A stretch of DNA of 43,448 nucleotides, taken from positions 1 through 43,448 of the forward strand of contig JADZCJ010000051.1 in NCBI GenBank assembly GCA_020851635.1, written 5' to 3'. Made by a program: the position numbers and the translations under genes. The DNA comes from Anaerolineae bacterium. Lineage in GTDB: Bacteria > Chloroflexota > Anaerolineae > UBA4142 > SHND01. The notes beneath the pieces were generated by a model that saw nothing but the letters and a program-made list of their open reading frames with translations, ran no database searches and was not told where the DNA came from. Below, piece after piece: positions 1 through 8,497 of this stretch. Numbering within the stretch: position 1 is the first letter of the stretch; each line of letters starts with the position of its first letter.

Positions 1-87
1 ACATTTCCAGAACTGACACCCATGCAAGCGGATGTCATAGAACGGCTACGCTTCGCTCCGCCCCAAATAACGTTGATGCTTTCATGA
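1..87 (+). CDS. Possible 3' end of a gene entering from the left
   Basis: Frame 1 is open from the first base to a TGA at 85-87, giving 28 residues that begin TFPELTPMQADVIERLR. The PELT..Q..VIE pattern is reminiscent of the C-terminal tail of DegT/DnrJ-type aminotransferases, but it is too short to assign. It could also be chance open frame. Bases 88-133, between this stop and the next gene, show nothing recognisable. Confidence 0.25.
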   Translation, partial: TFPELTPMQADVIERLRFAPPQITLMLS

Positions 88-133
88 AATTGTTAAGATT
101 CAGTCAACCCTTGAATACAGGCTAAAGCAGTTA

Positions 134-862
134 CTATGGGGAGAGGGTAAAGGGGTTGGGGTCGCGGGTTTGGATGCGGCGCATGATTTGGGTTTCGCGG
201 GTGCGGATCGCGTCGAGGATGATTTGCGGTTTTTTGACGCGGGAAAAGGCATGGTGACCGCGTTCGAGAAAGGAAAACATTTCGTGCCACCCTGCCGCGT
301 GGGCGGGTCCTTTTGCCAGTTTGAGCGCAGGTCCGGTCAGGAGCATGTGCGAGGTTGTCGCAGAATCGCCCATTACAATCACCAAGAGTTCGATCTGGAG
401 CTCGCGCTCGAGATAATTGTCGGAACGGCGGTATGCCTCGGCATACAGCTCGGGGGTCAGGGCGTCGCTCAAGTTTAACTCGTCCACGAGGATGCGCAAG
501 AGCGCAGCGTCCAGTGCGTTGGTCAGGCGGCTGAGCTCGATGGCGTCCGTGGCGAGTTGGAGCATCTCGGGCGGTAGGAATTTTTGAAGAAAATTGTGAA
601 CGCGTTCGGCGTCATGGTCGCGCTGGGTATAGTCACGCGCGCCATACAGGTCCTCTTGAAAAAACTGCATGACGGGAGCGTATTGCGGCTGTGCCGTCAG
701 ATCGCGGTAGGTGTTGGAGATGCGGGCGACCTGGAATTCGCGGACGCGCGCCAGCAGCGGGTCGAGACCCGCCGGGGTCACGCGAAAGTGTTTTGCTTCC
801 CGGCTTTTGGTCGCTTCGCTCAAGACATTTTGAACGACGCGCAAAGGATTTTTTTCGGGCAT
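134..862 (-). CDS. Conserved hypothetical protein, FFxxDLYG family
   Basis: A soluble protein of about 242 residues of unknown function. It carries the block FFQEDLYGARDYTQRD near residue 65, which matches a widespread family of bacterial hypothetical proteins I know only by its FFLxDLYGPkDFsqRD signature. There is no signal peptide or membrane segment, and the family is rich in Leu, Arg and Glu as in an all-helical fold. The start is uncertain: ATG at 862 (MPEKNPL) has only a weak ribosome binding site, and a TTG at 916 would add 18 residues. It stands alone, back to back with nothing obvious, and its neighbours do not suggest a role. Confidence 0.7.
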   Translation of the reverse strand: MPEKNPLRVVQNVLSEATKSREAKHFRVTPAGLDPLLARVREFQVARISNTYRDLTAQPQYAPVMQFFQEDLYGARDYTQRDHDAERVHNFLQKFLPPEMLQLATDAIELSRLTNALDAALLRILVDELNLSDALTPELYAEAYRRSDNYLERELQIELLVIVMGDSATTSHMLLTGPALKLAKGPAHAAGWHEMFSFLERGHHAFSRVKKPQIILDAIRTRETQIMRRIQTRDPNPFTLSP

Positions 863-993
863 TCGATTTTTTATCGGCTCAGATACTTGCTCGTCGCCGG
901 ATCTTGCGCGCAACAAGCTGTGCGGCGATCCTTTACAGATGATTTTACCGCAAAAACCTCAAAGTCGGTCCCCTAAATCAAGTGGAATTTGCT

Positions 994-1587
994 CTAATAT
1001 TTCGCTTTGGGTGCAGGGCGACGCAGGAGACTAATGCGGACGCCTTTTTCGGAATCGCTGATCAGGGTTTCGAGGCGTTTGTCACGGGTCGCCTCTTGTT
1101 TGGCGCTGATGACCCAAAAGCTCGCGATGCGCTGGTATGAGGGCGCCTGGGCGGAAAACCATGCCCACGCTTTTTTGTTGGAGCGAAATTTCTTTTCCCG
1201 GACGGGGTCGAGCTTGCGGTCCTTGTTCTCGAACGAATACTGCATGCTCCGCGTTTCGTCACGTCCGTGATACGCCTTGAGCCCTGCCGCGTGCATCTTG
1301 CCATCTGTTTCCAATTCCGCCGCGCGCTTCAAGTTGACCTGACTCCAAATGCTTTTTGGCTTGCGTGGGGTAAAGCGGTTGGAATAACTTGCATCGTCCA
1401 GTTTCTTGCGGATGCCGTCAATCCAGCCAAAGCAGAGCGCTTGATCCACAGCTTGCTTGTAGGTGACGCCGCCTTTGCCGGAACCCACTGTATAGAATGC
1501 AATCACGATCTCGCGGCTCGTGTCGTGGTTTTTGAGAAACCACGCGCGAAGGTCAGTCTCGGATTTGAAAAAGGCGGGTTTTGGCAT
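994..1587 (-). CDS. YdeI/OmpD-associated family protein
   Basis: This 197-residue protein belongs to the YdeI/OmpD-associated family, some members of which have been linked to bacteriocin or peptide protection; the biochemical role is not established. Recognisable family features are the N-terminal F(K)S..DLRAWF..NHD, the core QALCFGWIDGIRKKLDDASY followed by FTPRKPKSIWSQVN, and the C-terminal basic tail. Length is normal for the family and the protein looks cytoplasmic. The ATG at 1587 is the first start after an upstream region with no competing frame. It is a monocistronic gene, divergent from the Ddn-like gene at 1679. Confidence 0.85.
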   Translation of the reverse strand: MPKPAFFKSETDLRAWFLKNHDTSREIVIAFYTVGSGKGGVTYKQAVDQALCFGWIDGIRKKLDDASYSNRFTPRKPKSIWSQVNLKRAAELETDGKMHAAGLKAYHGRDETRSMQYSFENKDRKLDPVREKKFRSNKKAWAWFSAQAPSYQRIASFWVISAKQEATRDKRLETLISDSEKGVRISLLRRPAPKAKY

Positions 1588-1678
1588 GTCGTTCGAGTGA
1601 AAGGAAATTAGAGCGAGATTGTAGCACGGGTGTTCTGTAGGGACAAAGTGTCCGAATCAACCGAAACAGCGGACAGGT

Positions 1679-2188
1679 ATGTTACAATTTCGGGGACTCG
1701 TGAAATCTTATCCCAACTTGCTGCAACGAATATTATTCAAGGTATCCGGTTCGGTTTTTGGCGCCAAGCTGGGGTCCGTGCTGATGCATCATATTGATCA
1801 GCCGGTCTTGAAGTTGACCAAGGGTCGGTTTGCGCCGTCGGGGATTCTGTTTGGGCTGCCGGTGGCAACTCTGACGACGACAGGAGCCAAGAGCGGGCTG
1901 GCGCGTTCGGTCCCCTTGCTGGTGATACCGGATGGCGACAAATTGTTTTTGGTTGCTTCGAATTGGGGTGGACCGTTGTATCCGGCATGGTATCACAATT
2001 TGAGAGCCAACCCACAGGCGGCGGTGACGATGGGGGGCGCAACTCAAAGATACCGGGCGCACCAAGTCGAGGGGGACGAATACGCGCGCTATTGGAGAAA
2101 AGCGGTCGAGCGATACCCGGGGTATGAGGCATACAAGGCGCGGACGGGCGGGCGACCGATTCCGGTGATGGTATTGGAGAAAATATAG
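1679..2188 (+). CDS. Ddn-like deazaflavin (F420)-dependent nitroreductase family protein
   Basis: A 169-residue member of the split-beta-barrel Ddn/nitroreductase family that commonly binds coenzyme F420. The family signature is clear: VATLTTTGAKSGLARSVPLL (residues about 61-80), then LFLVASNWGGPLYPAWYHNL and the ANPQAAV strand. Physiological substrates are unknown; characterised relatives reduce quinones or nitroimidazoles with F420H2. F420 use fits Chloroflexota or Actinomycetota. The ATG at 1679 lies in a weak GGACAGGT context. It ends 5 bp before the TIR gene, so the two are probably co-transcribed, although no functional link is evident. Confidence 0.85.
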   Translation: MLQFRGLVKSYPNLLQRILFKVSGSVFGAKLGSVLMHHIDQPVLKLTKGRFAPSGILFGLPVATLTTTGAKSGLARSVPLLVIPDGDKLFLVASNWGGPLYPAWYHNLRANPQAAVTMGGATQRYRAHQVEGDEYARYWRKAVERYPGYEAYKARTGGRPIPVMVLEKI

Positions 2189-2193
2189 GGCGT

Positions 2194-3150
2194 ATGGCAA
2201 GGCGTGAGCATCTGGCGATTCTAAAAAAGGGTGTGGCGACATGGAACGCGTGGCGAGAAGCGAATCCGGACATCGAGCCGGACTTGATCGGCGCGTTCTT
2301 GCGGCGCACGAATCTTGCAGGCATCAATCTTTCGAACGCCAATCTGTTCGGCGCGAATGTGCGGAGATGCGTGTTGACGCGGGCGGATTTTTCAAAGGCG
2401 CGTCTGGGCGGCGCAGACCTTTCGGGCGCAAATCTGCATCACGCAAATCTGCGCGGCGCGCATCTGAACGGCGCAAACCTGAATCGTGTGGATTTGTCGC
2501 GCGCGAACCTGAGTTATGCGCGGATGGGGCAGACCGTGCTGGGCGATGTGGATCTGACGCGGACGAGCGGACTCAAGACCGTGCGACATAACAATCCTTC
2601 GACCATCGGCATTGACACCATTTACCGGTCGGGGGGCAAGATTCCGGAAGAATTTTTGCGCGGATGCGGAGTGACGCAAGAGATGATCGAGTTTTCGAAC
2701 TCGCTGCGCGGCAAGGCGATTCGGTATCATTCGTGTTTTATTTCCTACGCGTCGGCGGATGAACGGTTTGCGCGGAAACTGCATGATGATTTGCAAATGA
2801 ACGGGGTGCGCGTGTGGTTTGCGCCGGAAGATTTGAAAATCGGCGCCCCGATCGAAGACTCGATTGACGAAGCGATCCTGTCGTATGACAAGTTGATTCT
2901 GGTGCTCTCACAGCATTCGATGGACCGCGCCTGGGTGCGGCACGAATATATGCGCGCGATGAAAAAGGAAAAAGAGACGGGGCAGGTTGTGTTGTTTCCT
3001 TTGCGAATTGACGACGCGGTGTTTGACACGACCGAACAGTGGGCGTATACACTGCACAAACGGCATCTGGGCGATTTCCGGAACTGGACGAATCCGCTGG
3101 TGTATCAGAATGCGTTTAACCGGTTGTTGAGGGATTTGAATAGAGCATAG
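2194..3150 (+). CDS. Pentapeptide-repeat protein with C-terminal TIR domain
   Basis: A 318-residue, two-module protein. Residues about 30-125 form a right-handed pentapeptide-repeat helix (A(D/N)LxxA units such as GADLSGANLHHANLRGAHL). A conserved linker (PSTIGIDTIYRSGGKIPEEFLRG) leads to a TIR domain at about 179-300: box 1 CFISYASADERFA, box 2 region VWFAPEDLKIGAPI, and WVRHEYMRA, in which E251 aligns with the catalytic Glu of NAD-cleaving TIR domains. There is no signal peptide. The linker plus TIR combination recurs in cyanobacteria and Chloroflexota, so it is a real family. The role is unknown; NAD hydrolysis in stress or phage defence is an inference from the TIR residues. Confidence 0.9.
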   Translation: MARREHLAILKKGVATWNAWREANPDIEPDLIGAFLRRTNLAGINLSNANLFGANVRRCVLTRADFSKARLGGADLSGANLHHANLRGAHLNGANLNRVDLSRANLSYARMGQTVLGDVDLTRTSGLKTVRHNNPSTIGIDTIYRSGGKIPEEFLRGCGVTQEMIEFSNSLRGKAIRYHSCFISYASADERFARKLHDDLQMNGVRVWFAPEDLKIGAPIEDSIDEAILSYDKLILVLSQHSMDRAWVRHEYMRAMKKEKETGQVVLFPLRIDDAVFDTTEQWAYTLHKRHLGDFRNWTNPLVYQNAFNRLLRDLNRA

Positions 3151-3228
3151 GTGGGAAAACCCGGGGTCGTCCTCATGCCGACAATTCTTTATCAGCCGGA
3201 GAGTTTGGGACTGATGATGGTCTCTTCC

Positions 3229-4173
3229 TCAGCTACTCTTGTGATGAATGGATACGCTGTCATCCTCCCATAAATACTCGGTCGCGTAAGGAGCGAACAA
3301 CGGATTGCTGCGCAACCGCTCCGCTTTGCCCTGGAACTCTTGAAGGAGGTCTGCCGGGCAGTCATCATCCGTAAGTTTGCCGTTGTTGCTCAACTCGAGC
3401 AAGCGTAGGGCAGGGCGCAGGCGCTCTTTGTTGAGCACGCGGTTCAGATAACCACGGTACGCTTTTGCGCCATAGCGCCCATTGAATTTTTGTGCAGCGA
3501 ACTCGACCCATCTGGAAATCCGTGGATACCAATAGAGTTCTTGAGGTGTAAAAGATGGATTTGCCCGCCCGGGATCAAACTCAAAATGCTCCAACCCCAA
3601 CCGCTTTTCAACGAGCTCGAGAAATCGGTCTTGATCGTCGCGCAGGACCTCGTATGGCAGCACAGTAAGATTTTCCTCGCCGAACGCACCGGCGTACAGC
3701 TCGAGCAAATAGTCCACGTCGAGCCCCTCCACTATCGCCTCTCGAAATGTTCGCAGATATTCCTGATAGTCGAGTGTCCCGCCCGCTTTGACATATTGTG
3801 AAAAACTGGAGCGCAGGATGCTTTTGTAGCCGCGCGTGACCACCAGCACGTGCGCAGTCGGAAAGAGGTCCTTTAGAATGACACACACTCGCCTTTGGAA
3901 TTGTTTTACGTCGAGACCGTATCCCTCGAACTGCTTGTAATGACCGGTCCAATGCAAAGGCATCATCCAGCCCGCGCAGAGATTTTCGTCGCTTGTCACG
4001 TAATATGCCGGTGTCCTTGCCGAACGGACTGCCCAAGTGCTAATCGCATGCGTCTCTGCAAAACCGGCGATCCCTTTTTTCACGTATAGGAGCTGCGGAT
4101 GCGACTGAAACCACCTCTGGAGAAAGGTCGAGCCCGACTTGACATAGCCAATGTGTAACAACGACTTGGTCAT
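3229..4173 (-). CDS. Sulfotransferase family protein
   Basis: A 314-residue P-loop-like sulfotransferase that should move a sulfuryl group from PAPS to an unknown acceptor. The 5'-phosphosulfate loop is at the N-terminus (HIGYVKSGSTFLQRWF) and a 3'-phosphate region follows near residue 115-140 (VVTRGYKSILRSSFSQYVKAGG). The C-terminal part is rich in Tyr, Arg and Glu, as in glycan- or lipid-type sulfotransferases. A GTG at 4176 directly precedes the ATG at 4173. There are no neighbouring glycosyltransferases, so the substrate cannot be guessed. It is convergent with the TIR gene across 78 bp. Confidence 0.8.
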   Translation of the reverse strand: MTKSLLHIGYVKSGSTFLQRWFQSHPQLLYVKKGIAGFAETHAISTWAVRSARTPAYYVTSDENLCAGWMMPLHWTGHYKQFEGYGLDVKQFQRRVCVILKDLFPTAHVLVVTRGYKSILRSSFSQYVKAGGTLDYQEYLRTFREAIVEGLDVDYLLELYAGAFGEENLTVLPYEVLRDDQDRFLELVEKRLGLEHFEFDPGRANPSFTPQELYWYPRISRWVEFAAQKFNGRYGAKAYRGYLNRVLNKERLRPALRLLELSNNGKLTDDDCPADLLQEFQGKAERLRSNPLFAPYATEYLWEDDSVSIHHKSS

Positions 4174-4438
4174 CACGCTTTATTCCCTCGATACTGTGCG
4201 GCAGTGCCCCGATGTTTTGAGACAGAGAGCGATTCTCAGTCCTGCCGACCCGAATCCAGGTCTCTTTTGGGGACCCGCCACATTGGAATCTGCTGCCATG
4301 AACAGCTCGCCGCCCGATAATGTATCAGTACCGGGCGCGTCCCGATATTAAGTACGTGAGGGCAAATAGTCAATTGCGATGCGATGCCAGTACCGCCCGT
4401 CGCAACGCTGGACCCAGCCGCTCGAGAGGATCCCAACG

Positions 4439-5902
4439 ATGAATACATTTCAACAGACAATAACCTTGGCGGGCAGGATTGGCGTCGAGCAAGCCAAGAC
4501 CTATGTCTACCTGCCCTTTGAAATGCCGGGCGATGCCACGCGCCTGGATATCGAATTTGAATACAGCCACCGCATCGGGTCAAGTCCTTTGCTCGAGGGC
4601 GGCAATACCATTGATCTCGGCATCTTTGATGCGCGCGGGATTGATTTTCTCAACGCCGGTTTTCGCGGGTGGACCGGCAGTGAGCGTCTCACATTCTTTA
4701 TTTCCGAGACGGACGCGACCCCGGGTTACCTCGCCGGTGCGCTCATACCTGGACGATGGCACTTGCTCCTCGGGTTGTACAAAATCGCGCCCGAAGGTTG
4801 CGAGTATACGGTTGTCATTACGATTTCTTCGCAGCCGGGACACCAATCTACAGAACCAATTCCCGGCCCCGTGCCGGAATTTGCCACCGCGCCGGTCCTA
4901 CCCCGTGAGGGGGGATGGCTGCGCGGCGAATTACATTGTCATACCTATCACAGCGATGGCGACGGCGACCCCGTCTCACTTGTCCGGATGGCGCGCGAAC
5001 GCGGCTTGGATTTTTTGGCGATTACCGACCACAATACCATTAGCTGCCAACGCGAACTGGCGCAGCTTTATGCTCCCGACATCCTTCTCATTCGCGGGGT
5101 CGAGGTCACAACGTTCAAGGGGCATTTCAATGTCTGGGGCGTAGGCGATTGGATAGACTTTCGCGTCCTGCGGGCACAAGACATGACAGCGGCGATCCGT
5201 TTTGCGGTCGAGCGCGGCGCAGTGACCACATGCAATCATCCCAAACCTTTCGGTCCGCCATGGGAATACCCGGAGGTCGAGGGGTATCATTGCATCGAGG
5301 TATGGAATGGGCCGTGGTATGAGATGAATCAATCGGCGTTGGATTTTTGGACGGAACGCCTCGCGCAAGGCAAGCGCATTGTGGCGATTGGAGGCAGTGA
5401 CTATCATCGCCGCAGTCAGCTGTTGCAAGACCCACCGCGCGCGCTCGGTACGCCCACCGTTTGGGTCTATGTTCCCGAAACGGCTGATGCAGCTGCAATC
5501 CTAAATGCGATTCGACGCGGACACGTCTCGCTCTCGGATGAACCTGAAGGACCCTTTCTCGATTTGCGCGCGGAAACCGATACGATGGCAATGGCAGGTG
5601 ACACGATGCGCCCAAGCCCGAGCGGGCGGTTGACTGTCCGGGCGGAATGTCACCGCGGAGCGGGGTTTGTTCTGCAGCTGTTCGACCACCGCAAGAAATT
5701 GTTCGAGCAGGCGCTCACTCAACCCCAAACAACGGTCCGCGCCGCGCTGGATGTGCGTGAGAGCATGTTCGTGCGCGCTGAGCTGCGCGATCCGGCTGAC
5801 AATGTCAGGGCACTGACAAATCCAATTTATCTTGATTTTGCCCCTTCCGCGCTGATTGACAAAGCCGTATCGCAACACTACAATAATCATGCCGGACGAT
5901 AA
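4439..5902 (+). CDS. CehA/McbA-like PHP-domain metallohydrolase
   Basis: A 487-residue protein with an N-terminal beta-rich region (about 1-155) and a PHP phosphoesterase-like domain (about 160-400). Metal ligands are visible in order: LHCHTYHSDGDGD, AITDHNT, RGVEVTT, GHFNVWG, CNHPKP and GGSDYH. The C-terminal about 90 residues are another beta-rich domain. PHP proteins hydrolyse phosphoesters; CehA/McbA relatives hydrolyse carbamates or stay uncharacterised. The ATG at 4439 follows GAGAGGA (4424-4430), which is better than an upstream in-frame ATG at 4379 with no such site. It heads a sugar-transport operon, so it may act on the imported compound or on a derivative. Confidence 0.82.
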   Translation: MNTFQQTITLAGRIGVEQAKTYVYLPFEMPGDATRLDIEFEYSHRIGSSPLLEGGNTIDLGIFDARGIDFLNAGFRGWTGSERLTFFISETDATPGYLAGALIPGRWHLLLGLYKIAPEGCEYTVVITISSQPGHQSTEPIPGPVPEFATAPVLPREGGWLRGELHCHTYHSDGDGDPVSLVRMARERGLDFLAITDHNTISCQRELAQLYAPDILLIRGVEVTTFKGHFNVWGVGDWIDFRVLRAQDMTAAIRFAVERGAVTTCNHPKPFGPPWEYPEVEGYHCIEVWNGPWYEMNQSALDFWTERLAQGKRIVAIGGSDYHRRSQLLQDPPRALGTPTVWVYVPETADAAAILNAIRRGHVSLSDEPEGPFLDLRAETDTMAMAGDTMRPSPSGRLTVRAECHRGAGFVLQLFDHRKKLFEQALTQPQTTVRAALDVRESMFVRAELRDPADNVRALTNPIYLDFAPSALIDKAVSQHYNNHAGR

Positions 5903-6020
5903 AGTTACCGTCCAAAACAAAACGCATCTCTCGACGCCGAGCTTGTATCCCACGATGCGAAAGCAAGGAGCGAATCAAACCACTCCGCTCCATTTCATTT
6001 TCTCAAGGAGGAGACAAATT

Positions 6021-7472
6021 ATGAAAAAATTGCTATTTCTGACCTTGTTTGCCCTTGTTTGCGCGTGCGCCCCCGTTGCGGCTCCTGCGCCAGCCCCCGC
6101 TGCAGCTACACCCCCCCCCGCCGCGACGCAGCCGCCTGCCGCGACACAACCGCCTGCCGCCACAAGCGCCGCGACCGAACCCGCCGCGGCTGGCGAGGTG
6201 GCGCTGAATGTTATTTGCCGCTGCGTGGCGGGCGGCGTAAATACTCAGCAAGTAGAGTGGATGAAAGGCGTGTTCGCCAAGTTCGAAGCTGAGATGCAAG
6301 CCAAGGGAACGCCGGTCAAGATCAATCTGATTGAATTTGGCGGCAGCGACGAACAACTCAAGCAGCAGTACGCGCTCGACCTCGGAGTCGGACAGGGCGC
6401 GGACGTAATGGGCTTTGACGGCTTTTGGGTGCCCGAATTTGTGGCGAGCGGTTTACTCAAACCCTTGAATGAGGTTGGCGGGGACCAGGTGGACAGTTGG
6501 GAAGGTTGGTCGCACATTCCCAAGACCGTCCAAGCGCTGCTCACATACAAGGAAAAGATTTATGGAATTCCAAGTGGCACGGATGCGCGCGCCATCTGGT
6601 ATCGCAAAGACCTTTTCGAAAAAGCGGGTCTGCCGGCGGATTGGCAGCCCACCAGCTGGGACGAGGTTTTGGAAGCGGCGCGTGCCATCAAAAAAGCAAT
6701 GCCCGACGTGACGCCCATCCAACTCAATGCGGGCACCGCGATGGGCGAAGCGACAACCCTTCAGGGCTGGTACATGGCGCTGCTTGGGACGGGCGCAAAC
6801 GTGTACAACTTTGACACGGGCAAGTATGTCGTTGACCGCGCCAAGCTGGTCGAGGCGCTGAACCTGTATAAAACGATTTACATTGACGAGAAATTAGGCG
6901 ATGCGCGTCTACAGTTGCTCCCCGATGGACGTCAACAATCCTTTCTCCAATTCCGCGATGCCAAGATTGCGATGCTGATCGAAGGCGACTTTTTCTGGCG
7001 CTCGGTGCTTGCCGGCGGAGACACCAAGTTGGAGGACCGCGACAACCTGGTGACGTTTGCCAAGATGCCGGCAATGAAACCCGGCGCGGGCATACGCGGA
7101 CAGGACTTTGTTACAGCTTCGGGCGGCGGCGGTTTTACGATCAATCCGAACAGCAAACATCCTGCCGAAGCATGGGAGCTGCTCGCCTTTATGAACAGCA
7201 AGGAATCGCTCGACGCCTTCCAGGCGATCCAACCGCGCATTCGCGCGCGGGATGATGTTCCGGTGCCGGACGATGCGGTGATGACGGCGCTTGCGAATGA
7301 GCTCTTGCCGCTCACAACCGTTCGCCCTGCCGAACCAAACTATCCCAAAGTCTCTGAAGCCATCCAGCTGATGACCGAACAGGTCGTCTCGGGTGAAAAG
7401 ACGCCCGAAGAAGCTGCTGACATCTATGCTGCTACGGTGACCAAGTTGGTTGGTCAGGACATGGTCGAATAA
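6021..7472 (+). CDS. ABC sugar importer, extracellular solute-binding lipoprotein (MalE-type)
   Basis: A 483-residue family 1 solute-binding protein. The signal peptide MKKLLFLTLFALVCAC ends in a lipobox with Cys16 as likely lipidation site, then comes a flexible linker rich in Ala, Pro and Thr (residues about 18-62). The mature domain begins VALNVICRC and has the typical GADVMGFDGFWVPEF, IPSGTDARAIWYRKDLFEKAGLP and GGGGFTINPNSKHPAEAWE segments of sugar-binding members. ATG 6021 is set by a strong AAGGAGGAG at 6005-6013; the frame stays open upstream but lacks a signal. It is followed by a hairpin and then both permease genes. Confidence 0.93.
   Translation: MKKLLFLTLFALVCACAPVAAPAPAPAAATPPPAATQPPAATQPPAATSAATEPAAAGEVALNVICRCVAGGVNTQQVEWMKGVFAKFEAEMQAKGTPVKINLIEFGGSDEQLKQQYALDLGVGQGADVMGFDGFWVPEFVASGLLKPLNEVGGDQVDSWEGWSHIPKTVQALLTYKEKIYGIPSGTDARAIWYRKDLFEKAGLPADWQPTSWDEVLEAARAIKKAMPDVTPIQLNAGTAMGEATTLQGWYMALLGTGANVYNFDTGKYVVDRAKLVEALNLYKTIYIDEKLGDARLQLLPDGRQQSFLQFRDAKIAMLIEGDFFWRSVLAGGDTKLEDRDNLVTFAKMPAMKPGAGIRGQDFVTASGGGGFTINPNSKHPAEAWELLAFMNSKESLDAFQAIQPRIRARDDVPVPDDAVMTALANELLPLTTVRPAEPNYPKVSEAIQLMTEQVVSGEKTPEEAADIYAATVTKLVGQDMVE
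6118..6175 (+). repeat. 18-bp tandem repeat in the lipoprotein linker
   Basis: About three copies of an 18-bp unit of the form GCCGCGACRCARCCGCCT lie in frame inside the solute-binding protein and encode repeated (A)ATQPP. They make the spacer between the lipid anchor and the binding domain. In-frame copy number change would only alter tether length. Confidence 0.7.
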
Positions 7473-7500
7473 AGGTCTGGAACGCCAAAAGATAACGCCG

Positions 7501-7538
7501 GCGCGATTCCTGCGCCAACCCGGTTGCAGGAATCGCGC
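7501..7538 (+). promoter_or_regulatory. Intercistronic stem-loop between binding-protein and permease genes
   Basis: A perfect 13-bp stem, GCGCGATTCCTGC (7501-7513) pairing with 7526-7538, closes a 12-nt loop. No T-run follows, so it is not a normal intrinsic terminator. Its place directly after the binding-protein gene suggests an mRNA stabiliser or partial terminator that raises binding-protein output over the permeases. Confidence 0.7.
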
Positions 7539-7564
7539 TGCTTGCTTGCCCGTCAATCCTCCTC

Positions 7565-8473
7565 ATGGAGCAGAAACCACCCATACTCTCGTGGCAAAGT
7601 GGCGCACTGTTCCTCGTGCCCGCCTTTCTCTTTATCGCCGTCTTTCTGCTCTTTCCGTTTGTCTGGATTTTTTACCTTAGTTTTACGAACCAGACCTTGC
7701 TGGGTGCCAACGCGGCGAATCCGCAATTTGTCGGGTTCGAAAATTATGCGCGCCTATTCGATTTTGACAGTTGGCTCAATCGCGGTCAATTTGGCAGCGC
7801 CCTGTTCATCACTGCCCAGTTCGTCATCGGTTCTGCGCTCATCGGGCAGGTCGCGCTGGGTCTTGCGCTTGCCATCGTCTTTTTTCGTCGCAAGGGCATT
7901 CTCCGAGAGCTGGTGTATGTGCTCGTTATTTTTGCCTGGATCATCCCCGATGTCGTCGTCGCGTTCAGCTGGGTCGCTTTTCTCAATCGTGACGAGGGCA
8001 CCTTCAATGCCATCTTGAGCCGCCTCGGGTTCGGGCGCCCGGACTGGCAGCTCGAGCACGCGCTGCTTTCGGTCATTTTGTTCAACACCTGGCGTGGGAC
8101 CGCATTTTCGATGCTCCTCTTTTCATCCGCGCTGGCGACCATCCCACCCTCGTATCTCGAGACGGCAGAAGTGGCGGGCGCATCCGCGTTCCAAAAATTG
8201 CGCGACATTTTGCTGCCGCTCCTGCAAGGGCATATCCTCACCGATCTCATCCTCATTACGCTTTGGACATTCAATACCTTTTCAATCTTTTTGCTGACAG
8301 CGGGGGGTCCCGCCTATCGGACCGAGGTGGTCTCTATTTACACATACCGGATTGCATTCCAGTTCTTTGACTTTGGGCAAGGCGCGGCGATTGCGGTCGT
8401 GGTCATGCTGATCAATCTCGCGCTGGCGCTAATCTATCTCATCCTCTTGCGCCGGCAATCAGTGTATACATGA
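7565..8473 (+). CDS. ABC sugar importer permease, MalF/UgpA type
   Basis: A 302-residue integral membrane protein with about six helices, starting with a hydrophobic segment at about 15-40. The EAA loop that contacts the ATPase is visible as ETAEVAGASAFQKLRDILLPLL, with the conserved Gly and the I-LP ending. It should pair with the next gene product to form the channel for the sugar delivered by the lipoprotein encoded upstream. ATG 7565 comes after a poor ribosome binding site (CAATCCTCCTC has none on this strand), so translation may depend on the operon context. Confidence 0.92.
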   Translation: MEQKPPILSWQSGALFLVPAFLFIAVFLLFPFVWIFYLSFTNQTLLGANAANPQFVGFENYARLFDFDSWLNRGQFGSALFITAQFVIGSALIGQVALGLALAIVFFRRKGILRELVYVLVIFAWIIPDVVVAFSWVAFLNRDEGTFNAILSRLGFGRPDWQLEHALLSVILFNTWRGTAFSMLLFSSALATIPPSYLETAEVAGASAFQKLRDILLPLLQGHILTDLILITLWTFNTFSIFLLTAGGPAYRTEVVSIYTYRIAFQFFDFGQGAAIAVVVMLINLALALIYLILLRRQSVYT

Positions 8474-8497
8474 GACTCGAGTTTGGTGAATGACGTG

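Noticed and set aside
2310-2560. 15-bp periodic DNA resembling an array (also 13720-13960)
   Set aside because: The period is the codon pattern of pentapeptide repeats, not a CRISPR; no uniform repeats with unique spacers.
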